Source: Paracraurococcus lichenis
Lineage (GTDB): Bacteria; Pseudomonadota; Alphaproteobacteria; Acetobacterales; Acetobacteraceae
Length of the DNA: 64,000 nt
NCBI RefSeq assembly: GCF_030657435.1
Contig: NZ_JAUTWS010000002.1
Location: 186,001-250,000 of the forward strand
Reading direction: 5' to 3'
Numbering within the stretch: the stretch's first letter is position 1; the number at the start of each line of letters is the position of its first letter. Below the pieces are notes generated by a model. The model did no database searches, was not told the origin of the DNA, and saw nothing but the letters and a program-made list of their open reading frames with translations. Both the position numbers and the translations under genes were made by a program. Positions 16,954 through 24,761 of the stretch are shown one piece after another.

Positions 16954-18372
16954 TCAGACCACGCGGATGTTCTTGAACTGCCAGGGGTCGCTGGTGTCCA
17001 GATCCTCCGGGAAGAGCCCGCCGCGGTCCTGCAGCGGGGTCCAGTCGGAATAGACGCCCACGACCTCGCCCAGATAAGGGCGGCAGATCTCCAGCGCGCG
17101 GTCGTGGTCGATCTCGTCGCTCTCGACCACGCCGCGGCGCGGGTTCTCGATGGCCCAGATCACACCGGCCAGCACCGCGACCGTCACCTGCAGGGAGGTG
17201 GCGTTGTTGTGCGGCACCAGGCGGCGCGCCTCCTCGATCGTCAGGCGCGAGCCGTACCAGTAGGCGCCCTTCCCGTGGCCCATCAGCAGCACGCCGAGTT
17301 CGTCCATGCCGCGGACGATCTCGTCGGTCATCAGCCGCTTCTCCGGCTGCATCTGCCAGTTCTTGCCGGCCAGCTCATGCACCGAGAGCACCGCGTCGTC
17401 GCAGGGATGGTAGGCGTAATGCGCCGTCGGGCGGTACACCGCCTTCCCCTGTTCGTCACGGACCGTGTAGTAGTCGGCCAGCGAGATGCTCTCGTTATGG
17501 GTGATCAGGAAGCCGTGGAAGGGGCCTTCCAGCGGCGTCCAGGTCCGCACGCGCGTGCTGGCCCCCGGGCGCATCAGGTAGATCGCCGCGTCGCAGCCGA
17601 AGCCGTGGCGGTGGCCATCCGCCGGCAACGCCGTCTCATGCGTGCCCCAGCCGAGCTCGGCGGGCTGGCAGCCCTCGCCGACGAAGCCGTCGACCGACCA
17701 GGTATTGACAAACTCGCCCGGCTTTTTCGGGCGGTTGGCCACCTGGGTGTCGCGCTCGGCGATGTGGATCACCTTCACGCCCAGGTCCTGCGCGATCCGC
17801 GCCCAGGCCGCGCGGTTGGAAGCCGGCGGCGGCGAGGCGATCGGCGCGCCGGTGTCGCGGGCGATGTCGAGCAGCGCCTGCTTCACGAAATGGCTGACCA
17901 GGCCCGGATTGGCGCCATGCGCGGTGATGGAGGTGGGGCCGCCCTTCGCATATTCCCGGAGCGCGATCGCCTCCTCCCGCATCGCGTAGTTGGAGCGCTG
18001 GGAGGGCGTGAGCGAGGGATCGGTGTAGCCGCCGGCCCAGGGCTCGACCACCGTGTCGAGGTAGAGCACGTCGAGCTCCTGGCAGAGCTTCATCAGCTCG
18101 ACCGAGGAGACGTCGACCGAGAGGTTCAGCAGGAAGTCGCCCTTCTTCAGGCGCGGCACCAGCACGTCGCGGAGGTTGTCGCGCGTGACCGGCTCGACCG
18201 TGAAGGTGATGCCGTATTCGGCCGCGACCTCGCGGCCGCGCTCCTCGGCGGTGACGATCGCGATGTTCTCCCGCGGGATGGCGATGTGGCGCAGGATGAG
18301 CGGCAGCACGCCCTGGCCGATGCTGCCGAAGCCGAGCATCACCAGGCGGCCGGAGAAGGTGGCATGGATCAT
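16954..18372 (-). CDS. hss: Homospermidine synthase
   Basis: The 472-residue NAD-dependent enzyme condenses two putrescines, or putrescine with another amine, into sym-homospermidine, the main triamine of many alphaproteobacteria. It starts with a Rossmann loop (VMLGFGSIGQGVLPLIL) and has the LNLSVDVSSVELM and AHGANPGLVSHFVKQAL segments characteristic of bacterial Hss; its length fits the family. The ATG at 18372 is preceded by GGAGGTCC. It follows the decarboxylase gene by 85 bp on the same strand, so the decarboxylase product putrescine is used by the next gene product. Confidence 0.92.
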   Translation of the reverse strand: MIHATFSGRLVMLGFGSIGQGVLPLILRHIAIPRENIAIVTAEERGREVAAEYGITFTVEPVTRDNLRDVLVPRLKKGDFLLNLSVDVSSVELMKLCQELDVLYLDTVVEPWAGGYTDPSLTPSQRSNYAMREEAIALREYAKGGPTSITAHGANPGLVSHFVKQALLDIARDTGAPIASPPPASNRAAWARIAQDLGVKVIHIAERDTQVANRPKKPGEFVNTWSVDGFVGEGCQPAELGWGTHETALPADGHRHGFGCDAAIYLMRPGASTRVRTWTPLEGPFHGFLITHNESISLADYYTVRDEQGKAVYRPTAHYAYHPCDDAVLSVHELAGKNWQMQPEKRLMTDEIVRGMDELGVLLMGHGKGAYWYGSRLTIEEARRLVPHNNATSLQVTVAVLAGVIWAIENPRRGVVESDEIDHDRALEICRPYLGEVVGVYSDWTPLQDRGGLFPEDLDTSDPWQFKNIRVV

Positions 18373-18457
18373 TGAAGCGGACCTCCAGGGCACATGGCGG
18401 CGCAACACCGCCGGCACGGGGCCGGCGGCGTTGCAACAGGATTGTCGTTCGGGACGG

Positions 18458-19690
18458 TCAGGCCGCGAGCGCGGCCTCGACCTCCTCCTCCGCGCCCAGC
18501 ATCGGGCGGTCGCGGACCTCGACCAGGCGGGCCCGGTCGAAGCCGTTGAAGGCGGTGCGCAGGCAGGCGCCATAGGCGCCGAGCTGGCCGATCTCGATCC
18601 AGTCGCCCTCGCGCACATCCTCCGGCAACCAGAAGGGGCCGGCCATGCGGTCGGCGCTGTCGCAGGTGGGGCCGTAGAAGGCGAAGCCCCGCAGCGCGTC
18701 GCTGGCCTCCGCGTCCGGCCGGATGAGCCGGCAGGGGAAGTGGAAGCCCGGCGCCCCGGCATCGGAGAGCGAGCCGTAGACGCCGTCGTTCACGTAGAGC
18801 GTGTCGCCGCGGCGCTGCAGCACCTGCACGACCACGCTGCCGCCGCCGGCGACGAGCGCCCGGCCCGGCTCCGCCCAGAGGGTCGCGCCGGGCAGGTCCA
18901 GCGCCTCGAAGGCCGACTCGATCTCGGCGAAGAAGGCGCCGAGCGGGGGCGGGGTGACGTCGGGATAGGCGACCGGGAAGCCGCCGCCGACATCCACCAC
19001 CTCCACCGGCACGCCCGCGGCGCGGATCACCCGGCCGGCCAGCTCCATCGCGCGGCGCCAGGCCAGCGGATCCAGGCACTGCGACCCGACATGGAAATGC
19101 AGGCCGAGGCGCGCCGCATGCGGCCTGGCCGCGCGCAGCAGCGCGACGGCTTCCGCCGGCTCCGCCCCGAACTTGCCGGAGAGGTCGTAGCGCGCCACGC
19201 CCTTCGGCAGCGCCAGCCGCACGAAGAGGCCGAGGCCCTGCGCCGCGTCGCCGCCGGTCTCCTCGCGGATCTTGGCCAGTTCCTCGGCGGTGTCCAGGAC
19301 GAAATCCTGCACGCCATGGCGCTGCCAGGCCTCCCGGATCGCCGAGCGCGCCTTCACCGGATGCATGAAGTGGATGCCGCCCTCGGGGAACATGCTGCGG
19401 ACCAGCGAGACCTCGGCGGCCGAGGCGCAGTCGAAATGGCGCACGCCGCCCTCCCAGACCGCGCGCAGCACGGCCGGGTCCGGGTTGCACTTCACGGCAT
19501 AGAGCGTCTCGCCGGGGAAGCCCTGCACGAAGGCGGCGCTGGCGCCGGCGATGGCGGCCGGGCGCAGGCAGTGCAGCGGCTCCTCCGGCCGCGCGACGGC
19601 GACCAGGGCATCCACGGTGGGCAGGGCGGTCGCGGCCTCGAGATCGCGGCGGAGCGGGGCGACGGCGGCGCGGACGCGGAGCAGGTCCAT
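18458..19690 (-). CDS. Ornithine (or lysine/ornithine) decarboxylase, PLP fold type III
   Basis: The 410-residue alanine-racemase-fold decarboxylase makes putrescine from ornithine. Lys67 in YAVKCNPDP forms the PLP aldimine; HFHVGSQ, VDVGGGFP and AEPGRALV bind cofactor; Cys343 in YGPTCDSADR is the catalytic cysteine of eukaryotic-type ODCs. Lysine as an alternative substrate cannot be excluded. The ATG at 19690 has a weak site (GAGGACTTGCGTATC). It is preceded by an unusually long 527-bp gap holding a structured leader and a possible short uORF, suggesting control by polyamine or ornithine level. hss follows. Confidence 0.9.
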   Translation of the reverse strand: MDLLRVRAAVAPLRRDLEAATALPTVDALVAVARPEEPLHCLRPAAIAGASAAFVQGFPGETLYAVKCNPDPAVLRAVWEGGVRHFDCASAAEVSLVRSMFPEGGIHFMHPVKARSAIREAWQRHGVQDFVLDTAEELAKIREETGGDAAQGLGLFVRLALPKGVARYDLSGKFGAEPAEAVALLRAARPHAARLGLHFHVGSQCLDPLAWRRAMELAGRVIRAAGVPVEVVDVGGGFPVAYPDVTPPPLGAFFAEIESAFEALDLPGATLWAEPGRALVAGGGSVVVQVLQRRGDTLYVNDGVYGSLSDAGAPGFHFPCRLIRPDAEASDALRGFAFYGPTCDSADRMAGPFWLPEDVREGDWIEIGQLGAYGACLRTAFNGFDRARLVEVRDRPMLGAEEEVEAALAA

Positions 19691-19807
19691 GATACGCAAG
19701 TCCTCACGGCATCCCGGCACGCGCGGGCGCGCGCCGGCAGGGCGGCAGTGGCAGGCGATGGGCCGGGCCGGCGCCACAGGGGCGGCCGGGTCGGCCTTGG
19801 CTGGACG

Positions 19808-19907
19808 GACCGATTCCGGTCGGGACGCCGCGGGGCGCACCGGCCATCGGGCCGACTCAGGCGATGCGGTGTGGACTTCGCATCGCGGCGAACCGTTCGA
19901 GCGACAC
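19808..19907 (-). ncRNA. Structured leader upstream of the ornithine decarboxylase gene (speF-leader-like candidate)
   Basis: On the minus strand, three hairpins follow one another between a possible promoter and the decarboxylase: GCGATGCG/CGCATCGC with a 10-base loop (19861-19886, 8 bp), CGGCC-CGAT-GGCCG (19841-19854) and GACCG-GAAT-CGGTC (19808-19821). An alphaproteobacterial cis-regulatory RNA, the speF motif, is known upstream of ornithine decarboxylase genes. Position and structure fit that motif, but I could not compare with its covariance model. Boundaries are approximate. Confidence 0.5.
19857..19907 (-). CDS. Possible 16-residue leader peptide (uORF) in the decarboxylase leader
   Basis: A GTG at 19907 is preceded 7 bases upstream by AGGGA (19919-19915) and opens a 16-residue frame, MSLERFAAMRSPHRIA, ending in TGA. 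The strong 8-bp hairpin at 19861-19886 lies entirely inside its last codons, so ribosome position would decide whether the hairpin forms. An in-frame ATG at 19949 would give 30 residues but lacks a good ribosome site. The peptide is Arg-rich, with four basic residues among the last seven, which would suit sensing of ornithine or arginine. It is a prediction from layout only. Confidence 0.35.
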   Translation of the reverse strand: MSLERFAAMRSPHRIA

Positions 19908-20076
19908 AGGCAGATCCCTCACGACCCCGGAACCTCGCGGCCCCGGCATGGACGAAAAGGACGCGTCCCGTCGTTGCTGTGCCCCGGGTCGGCGGACCCA
20001 GACGGGGCTCTCGGCCAGATGGCCTTCGGCACGTGCGATGGCGTCAGCGCCCCCGTGACGGGCGGCGCGGCCGGAG

Positions 20077-20105
20077 AAATAAGGGGTGCCGGTGGAGATT
20101 TCCAG
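20077..20105 (-). promoter_or_regulatory. Candidate promoter for the decarboxylase leader transcript
   Basis: On the minus strand an A-tract (TGAAAAAAACA) precedes CTGGAA (20105-20100), a 17-bp spacer and TTATTT (20082-20077). The match to the sigma-70 consensus is weak, but this is the least GC-rich part of the 527-bp gap and is correctly placed upstream of the leader. Confidence 0.3.
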
Positions 20106-20217
20106 TGTTTTTTTCAGGGACCCCGTGGGATGGCTGGCAGGACCGCCGGATGACCCCCTGGATTGCCGGAAACTTGCCGGGCGGGAAGCGACCGGAAAGG
20201 TCCGGCCCCGGCCGACG

Positions 20218-21111
20218 TCATGGTCTTGCGAGGAGCGACAGGTACTCCCAGGCCATGGTGGCGCCGGCGAGGGCGGTGATCTCGGCCGTGTCATAGGCGG
20301 GCGAGACCTCCACCAGATCCATCCCGGCCCAGGCGAGGCCGCCCAGGCGCCGCAGGATGCCCTGCGCCTGCCAGGAGGCGAGGCCGCCCACCTCCGGCGT
20401 GCCGGTGCCGGGGGCGAAGGCGGGGTCGAGCGCGTCGATGTCGAAGGAGAGGTAGCAGGGACCGTCACCGAGAACCTGCCGCACCCGGGCGGCGAGGGCC
20501 GCGGGCGTCGCCTCATGCGCCTCCTGCGCCGTCACGACGGTGACGCCCTGGCCGAGGGTCCAGTCCCAGGTCTCCCGGTCCACCGGGCTGCGGATGCCGA
20601 TCTGGATCATCCGCTTCGGCTCCACCAGCCCTTCCCGGATGGCGTGGAAGAAGACCGAGCCATGGGCGAGGCTCTGGCCGAAATTGGTCTCCCAGGTGTC
20701 CACATGCGCGTCCAGGTGCAGCAGCCCGACCGGGCCGCCGAGGCGCCGCGCGAGCGCACGCAGCAGCGGCAGCGTGACCAGGTGCTCGCCGCCGAAGGCG
20801 AGGAGATGGGCGCATTCCGCCGCCTGCCGCTCGATCAGCGCGAGGCTCGCCGGGATGTCGCCGAGCGCGATGGCGAACTCGCCGCAATCCGTGATGTCGA
20901 GGTCGCGCGGGTCCACCCAATGCGCCGGATGGACCCCGTCCACCAGCATGCGGCTGGCCCGGCGGATGGCCGCCGGGCCGTCACGGGTGCCGCTGCGGTT
21001 GGTGGTGCCGATGTCGAGGGGGATGCCCGCGACGCAGACGGAAGCACCCCGGTCCTGGCGCGTGATGCCGAGAAAGCCCGGCGGGGTCGCGAAGGTCGGG
21101 GTGCCGGCCAT
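20218..21111 (-). CDS. speB: Agmatinase (ureohydrolase family)
   Basis: The 297-residue ureohydrolase hydrolyses agmatine to putrescine and urea. The two-manganese site is complete: His110 in GGEH, Asp134/His136/Asp138 in HLDAHVDTW and Asp224/Asp226 in SFDIDALDP, followed by APGTGTPEVGG. The family also contains arginases and guanidinobutyrases, but the polyamine genes downstream on the same strand favour agmatinase. No arginine decarboxylase gene lies in the window. It begins 4 bp after the NIPSNAP-like gene stop, so those two are coupled. Confidence 0.85.
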   Translation of the reverse strand: MAGTPTFATPPGFLGITRQDRGASVCVAGIPLDIGTTNRSGTRDGPAAIRRASRMLVDGVHPAHWVDPRDLDITDCGEFAIALGDIPASLALIERQAAECAHLLAFGGEHLVTLPLLRALARRLGGPVGLLHLDAHVDTWETNFGQSLAHGSVFFHAIREGLVEPKRMIQIGIRSPVDRETWDWTLGQGVTVVTAQEAHEATPAALAARVRQVLGDGPCYLSFDIDALDPAFAPGTGTPEVGGLASWQAQGILRRLGGLAWAGMDLVEVSPAYDTAEITALAGATMAWEYLSLLARP

Positions 21112-21115
21112 CGGA

Positions 21116-21442
21116 CTACTTCACCGAGGAGAAGCTGGTCGGTTGCAGGAACATGTTCTCCACCCGCTCCAGGATCGGCCCATCGGCCTCGGAGGCCGAA
21201 CGCGCGGCCAGCCAGTCCGGATCGGCGGCGAAGGCATTCCACTTCTGCTCGCGCTCGGCCAGGCTCTCCCAGGCCAGCAGGTAGTAGAGCGCGTGGTTGG
21301 ACGGGCCGACCAGCGTGGTCCAGAAGCCGGCCTGGCGGATGCCGTACTTCTCCCACATCTTCAGCGTGACGGTGTCGAAGCGCTTGGTCAGCGCCGGCAG
21401 GCGGTTGGGCAGGCAGTGGTAGATGCGCAACTCGTAGATCAT
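21116..21442 (-). CDS. NIPSNAP family protein
   Basis: A 108-residue ferredoxin-like protein beginning MIYELRIYHCLPNRLPALTK, followed by a FWTTLVGPSNHALYYLLAWE strand-helix pair, the usual NIPSNAP signature. Bacterial members are small dimeric proteins of unknown biochemical role, often next to catabolic enzymes. The ATG at 21442 has GGAGGGACCAGGG upstream. It lies 4 bp before the agmatinase start, implying co-translation; why it accompanies polyamine genes is unclear. Confidence 0.85.
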   Translation of the reverse strand: MIYELRIYHCLPNRLPALTKRFDTVTLKMWEKYGIRQAGFWTTLVGPSNHALYYLLAWESLAEREQKWNAFAADPDWLAARSASEADGPILERVENMFLQPTSFSSVK

Positions 21443-21522
21443 CCCTGGTCCCTCCCTTTCGATGGGCGGGCGGATGCTAGCGCGGCTTCGCGCGGCGCCA
21501 TAGGCTGCGCGCGGAGGCGGCG

Positions 21523-21987
21523 ATGGGGTATGAGGGGTTCAAGCTGCTGCACCTGCTGGGCGTGGTGCTGCTGATCGGCAATGTCACCGTCACCTCCATC
21601 TGGAAGCTCTATGCCGACCGCACGCGGGACGTGCGCATTATCCGCTTCGCCCAGCGCCTGGTGACCATCACCGACTGGTTCTTCACCTTCTGGGGCATCG
21701 TGCTGCTGGTGGTGGGCGGCTTCGGTGCCGCAGGGCTGGCCGGGATGGACCCGCTGCGCGACGGCTGGCTGGTGTGGTCGGAGGTGCAGTTCCTCCTCGC
21801 CGGCCTGGTCTGGCTGGGGCTGCTGGTGCCGATCCAGATCCGCCAGGCGCGGCTGGCGCGCGGCTTCGAGGAAGGCGTGCCGATCCCTGTGGAATACTGG
21901 CGGCTCGGCCGGCGCTGGATCGCCTGGGGGCTCGTCGCCACGGTGCCGCTGGTCGGCGCCATGTGGAGCATGATAGCCAAGGGCTGA
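21523..21987 (+). CDS. DUF2269 family integral membrane protein
   Basis: The 154-residue protein has four hydrophobic stretches (about residues 8-25, 47-70, 84-105 and 130-150) and the DUF2269-like N-terminus FKLLHLLGVVLLIGNVTVT with a conserved HLLG histidine. Function unknown. It is divergent from the NIPSNAP gene (80-bp gap) and 17 bp upstream of a glutathione S-transferase gene on the same strand. Confidence 0.75.
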   Translation: MGYEGFKLLHLLGVVLLIGNVTVTSIWKLYADRTRDVRIIRFAQRLVTITDWFFTFWGIVLLVVGGFGAAGLAGMDPLRDGWLVWSEVQFLLAGLVWLGLLVPIQIRQARLARGFEEGVPIPVEYWRLGRRWIAWGLVATVPLVGAMWSMIAKG

Positions 21988-22004
21988 CATCCCGGGGGGA
22001 AACG

Positions 22005-22616
22005 ATGCTGCTCTACGATTCCATCGGGCCCAACCCGCGCGTCGTCCGCATGTTCATGGCGGAGCGCGGGGTGGAGATCCCGAAGACCACCATCGACCTG
22101 CGCGGCGGCGAGAACCGGCGGCCGCCCTACCTCGCGAAGAATCCGGCGGGGCAACTGCCCTGCCTCGAGCTCGACGACGGCACGGTGCTGGCCGAGATCA
22201 CCGCCATCTGCGAGTACCTCGACGAGATCGCGCCGGGTCCCAGCCTGATCGGCAATACGCCGCGGGAGCGCGCGGAGACGCGCATGTGGGTGCGCCGCAT
22301 CGACCTCAACATCATCGAGCCGATGACGAACGGCTTCCGCTTCAGCCAGGGCCTCAAGCTCTTCCAGAACCGCATCCGCTGCATTCCCGCCGCGGCCGAC
22401 GACCTGAAGCTGACGGCGCAGGAGAAGCTGGCCTGGCTGGACGGCCTGATCCAGGGCCGCGAGTTCATCTGCGGCAGCCGCCTGACGCTGGCCGATATGA
22501 TGCTGTTCTGCTTCCTCGATTTCGCCGCGCAGGTCGGCCAGCCGCTGAACCCGGCGCTGCAGGCAGTGACTGCGCTGTACGGGCGGATGAAGGCGCGGCC
22601 GAGCGCGGCGGCCTAG
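22005..22616 (+). CDS. Glutathione S-transferase
   Basis: The 203-residue protein has an N-terminal thioredoxin-like domain with the cis-proline segment KNPAGQLPCLELDDG and the glutathione-contacting AEITAICEYLDE, then an all-helical C-terminal domain with FICGSRLTLADMMLFCFLDF, the N-capping box of GSTs. It conjugates or isomerises electrophiles using glutathione. The start has GGGGGGAAACG upstream. It is one of three GSTs in the window, and its catalytic residue near the N-terminus (DSIGPNPRVV) appears to be Ser. Confidence 0.87.
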   Translation: MLLYDSIGPNPRVVRMFMAERGVEIPKTTIDLRGGENRRPPYLAKNPAGQLPCLELDDGTVLAEITAICEYLDEIAPGPSLIGNTPRERAETRMWVRRIDLNIIEPMTNGFRFSQGLKLFQNRIRCIPAAADDLKLTAQEKLAWLDGLIQGREFICGSRLTLADMMLFCFLDFAAQVGQPLNPALQAVTALYGRMKARPSAAA

Positions 22617-22629
22617 GGCGCTTGCGTCC

Positions 22630-23493
22630 CTAGGCGATGCGCCTGCGCCGCCGGTGCGCCGGCGGGTCGGCCGGGAAGGTGATGCCGCTGGCATCGACGC
22701 CGAGATGCACCATCAGCCGCGCCAGCTCGATGCCGCAGCGATAGCCCTCCAGCACCGGCACGTCCCAGCCGAGCGAGGCGAGCCGGGCCTGCAGCGGCGC
22801 CTGCAGCCAGAAGGCGCCGGAGCAGCCCAGCAGGATCACCTCCGCGCCGTCCTCCTCCAGCGCCGCCAGCGCGGCCTTCACCGCCGCCTCCAGCATGCCG
22901 CTGTGCTCGCCCTGCGCATGCTTCTCCGCCTCGCCCCGCAGGGTGTGCCGGCCGCGATGCGCCGGGCGCGGCAGCGGGTAGTCGATGTTGCGGATGGAGG
23001 CGAGGCCATGCGTCATCCGGTAGCGCACCACCAGCTCCGCCATATGGGCGTTGTGCGTCTCCGAGATGTCGATGATGGAGAAGCGGTTGCCCAGCGTCAT
23101 GGCGATGTGCATCTGCGCATGCGCATTCGCGGTGACGGGCACACGGTGGCGGCGGCCGATCTCCCGCGCCTCCATATAGCCCGGATCGCCGCCGCCGAGC
23201 AGCACGATGGCATCGTAGGTCCCGCTCTCGCAGGCCTGCCGGACGATGGGCAGGCGGGCGACGCCGGCGATGGCGAATTCCTCCCGCGTCTCCACCGGCC
23301 AGTCGCCATGCGGCGCGATGGGACCCGGGTGCAGGTCCCAGTCGATATCGGCCAGCAGCGGCGCCACCGCCGCGTGGTTCATCAGCTTCGCTTCCTTCGT
23401 GTCGCCATCGTCGCGGTAGCGGTTGGGCGAGGCCGGCGGCAGGGTGAAGGCCTGCACCAGCAGGAAGCGGAGCCGGCGGGACGGATCGCGCAT
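22630..23493 (-). CDS. Asp/Glu/hydantoin racemase family protein
   Basis: The 287-residue protein has two alpha/beta domains of the aspartate/glutamate/hydantoin racemase superfamily. The two cysteines that would act as the acid/base pair lie in RQACESGTYDAIVLLGGGDP and ILLGCSGAFW. It has an ETHNAHMAELV segment between them. The C-terminus is strongly basic (HRRRRRIA). The gene starts 2 bp after the stop of the CoA transferase, so they form one unit. Substrate unknown; a maleate isomerase or arylmalonate decarboxylase role is also possible. Confidence 0.78.
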   Translation of the reverse strand: MRDPSRRLRFLLVQAFTLPPASPNRYRDDGDTKEAKLMNHAAVAPLLADIDWDLHPGPIAPHGDWPVETREEFAIAGVARLPIVRQACESGTYDAIVLLGGGDPGYMEAREIGRRHRVPVTANAHAQMHIAMTLGNRFSIIDISETHNAHMAELVVRYRMTHGLASIRNIDYPLPRPAHRGRHTLRGEAEKHAQGEHSGMLEAAVKAALAALEEDGAEVILLGCSGAFWLQAPLQARLASLGWDVPVLEGYRCGIELARLMVHLGVDASGITFPADPPAHRRRRRIA

Positions 23494-23495
23494 GG

Positions 23496-24692
23496 TCAGA
23501 CCGCCTTCTGCGCGCGCAGCCCGGCGATCTGCGCCGGCGTGTAGCCCAGTTCGCCAAGCACGGCATCGGTATCCGCGCCCAGCATCGGCGGCGGGCTGTC
23601 GACCCGCGGGCCGCCATGGGCAAGCGTGAAGGCGGCGACGGGCACGCCGAAGGGCTGCGGCACGCCAGGCGCGCCTTCGGGGAAGCGGTGGACGACGCCG
23701 CGGCTCTCGAGATGCGGGTCGGCCAGCGCTTCCTCCATCCGCCGCACCCGTGCCGCCGGGACGTGGCGCGCCTGCAGGTATTCCTCCCACTCGTCGGCGG
23801 TGCGGGTCAGCATGATCTCCGCCAGTACGGCTTCCTCGCGGTCGCGGTCGGCAAGGCGCTGCTCGTTGGTCTCCTTCGCCATGTCAGGCCGGCCGAGCGC
23901 CGCCCAGAGCCGGCGCTGTTGCCGCAGGTTGCTCGCGCCCAGCATCACCAGCCCAGCCTTCGTCGGATAGGCGCTGTTGGTCGCCTGCGCGTGCTTGTTG
24001 CCGTTCGGCTTCGCGGCCTTGCCGGAGGCGAGATAGGCCGTGACATGGCTCGCCTGCATCATCAGCGCGACGTCGAGCATGGCGAGGTCGATGCGCTGGC
24101 CCCGGCCGGTCCGCTCCCGCTGGAACAGCGCCGCGCTCAGCGCGAAGGCGCCCATGGTGCCGGTGGCGTAGTCGATCGCCGGGGCGCCGAACTTGATCGG
24201 GTTCACCTCGGGCGTGCCGGTCGCGGCCATGATGCCGCTGGTCGCCTGGATGACATGGTCATAGGCGGTCTGCACGCCGCGCGGGCCGGATTGCCCGAAG
24301 GCGGACATGGAGCAGTAGATCAGCCGCGGGTTGAGGGCGCTCAGCGCCTCCCAGCCCAGGCCCAGCGCCTCGAAGGCGCCGGGGCGGAAATTCTCGACCA
24401 GCACATCGGCGCCGGCGACGAGCTTCCGCAGCACCTCCCGCCCCGCTTCCTGTTTCAGGTCCAGCGTGATCGCGCGCTTGTTGGCGCCCTGGGTCAGGAA
24501 GTAGCTGCCCATGTTGGCGCGGTTCAGCGCCAGGTCGGGGCCGCTGTCGCGGCTCTGGTCCGGCTCGTCCGGCGGCTCCACCTTGATGACGTCCGCGCCC
24601 AGCAGGGCGAGCTGGTAGGCCGCGAAGGGCCCCGCCAGCACATGCGTGATGTCGATGATGCGGATGCCTTCGAAGGGGCGCATGGCTGTCAT
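23496..24692 (-). CDS. CaiB/BaiF family (class III) CoA transferase
   Basis: The 398-residue protein has the family I of class III CoA-transferase pattern: IIDITHVLAGPFAAYQLALL, GADVIKVEPP, LVENFRPGAFEALGLGWEAL and the catalytic aspartate in FGAPAIDYATGTMGAF. It moves CoA between carboxylic acids as an interlocked dimer. The ATG at 24692 is used here; a second ATG three codons on (24683) is possible. It is divergent from the MFS gene over a 69-bp gap and is coupled to the racemase downstream. Confidence 0.9.
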   Translation of the reverse strand: MTAMRPFEGIRIIDITHVLAGPFAAYQLALLGADVIKVEPPDEPDQSRDSGPDLALNRANMGSYFLTQGANKRAITLDLKQEAGREVLRKLVAGADVLVENFRPGAFEALGLGWEALSALNPRLIYCSMSAFGQSGPRGVQTAYDHVIQATSGIMAATGTPEVNPIKFGAPAIDYATGTMGAFALSAALFQRERTGRGQRIDLAMLDVALMMQASHVTAYLASGKAAKPNGNKHAQATNSAYPTKAGLVMLGASNLRQQRRLWAALGRPDMAKETNEQRLADRDREEAVLAEIMLTRTADEWEEYLQARHVPAARVRRMEEALADPHLESRGVVHRFPEGAPGVPQPFGVPVAAFTLAHGGPRVDSPPPMLGADTDAVLGELGYTPAQIAGLRAQKAV

Positions 24693-24761
24693 TCCGGGAC
24701 GTTGTTTCCTGGCAGCATGCCAGCCCTGGCGGCCTGCCTCAATCGGCGCCACCATGCCGGG

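Noticed and set aside
19947-20516. Long minus-strand frame running into the decarboxylase leader
   Set aside because: It starts inside the agmatinase gene in another frame and has low-complexity Pro/Ser/Arg composition. Only its final codons, with an internal GTG and ribosome site, are considered as a leader peptide.
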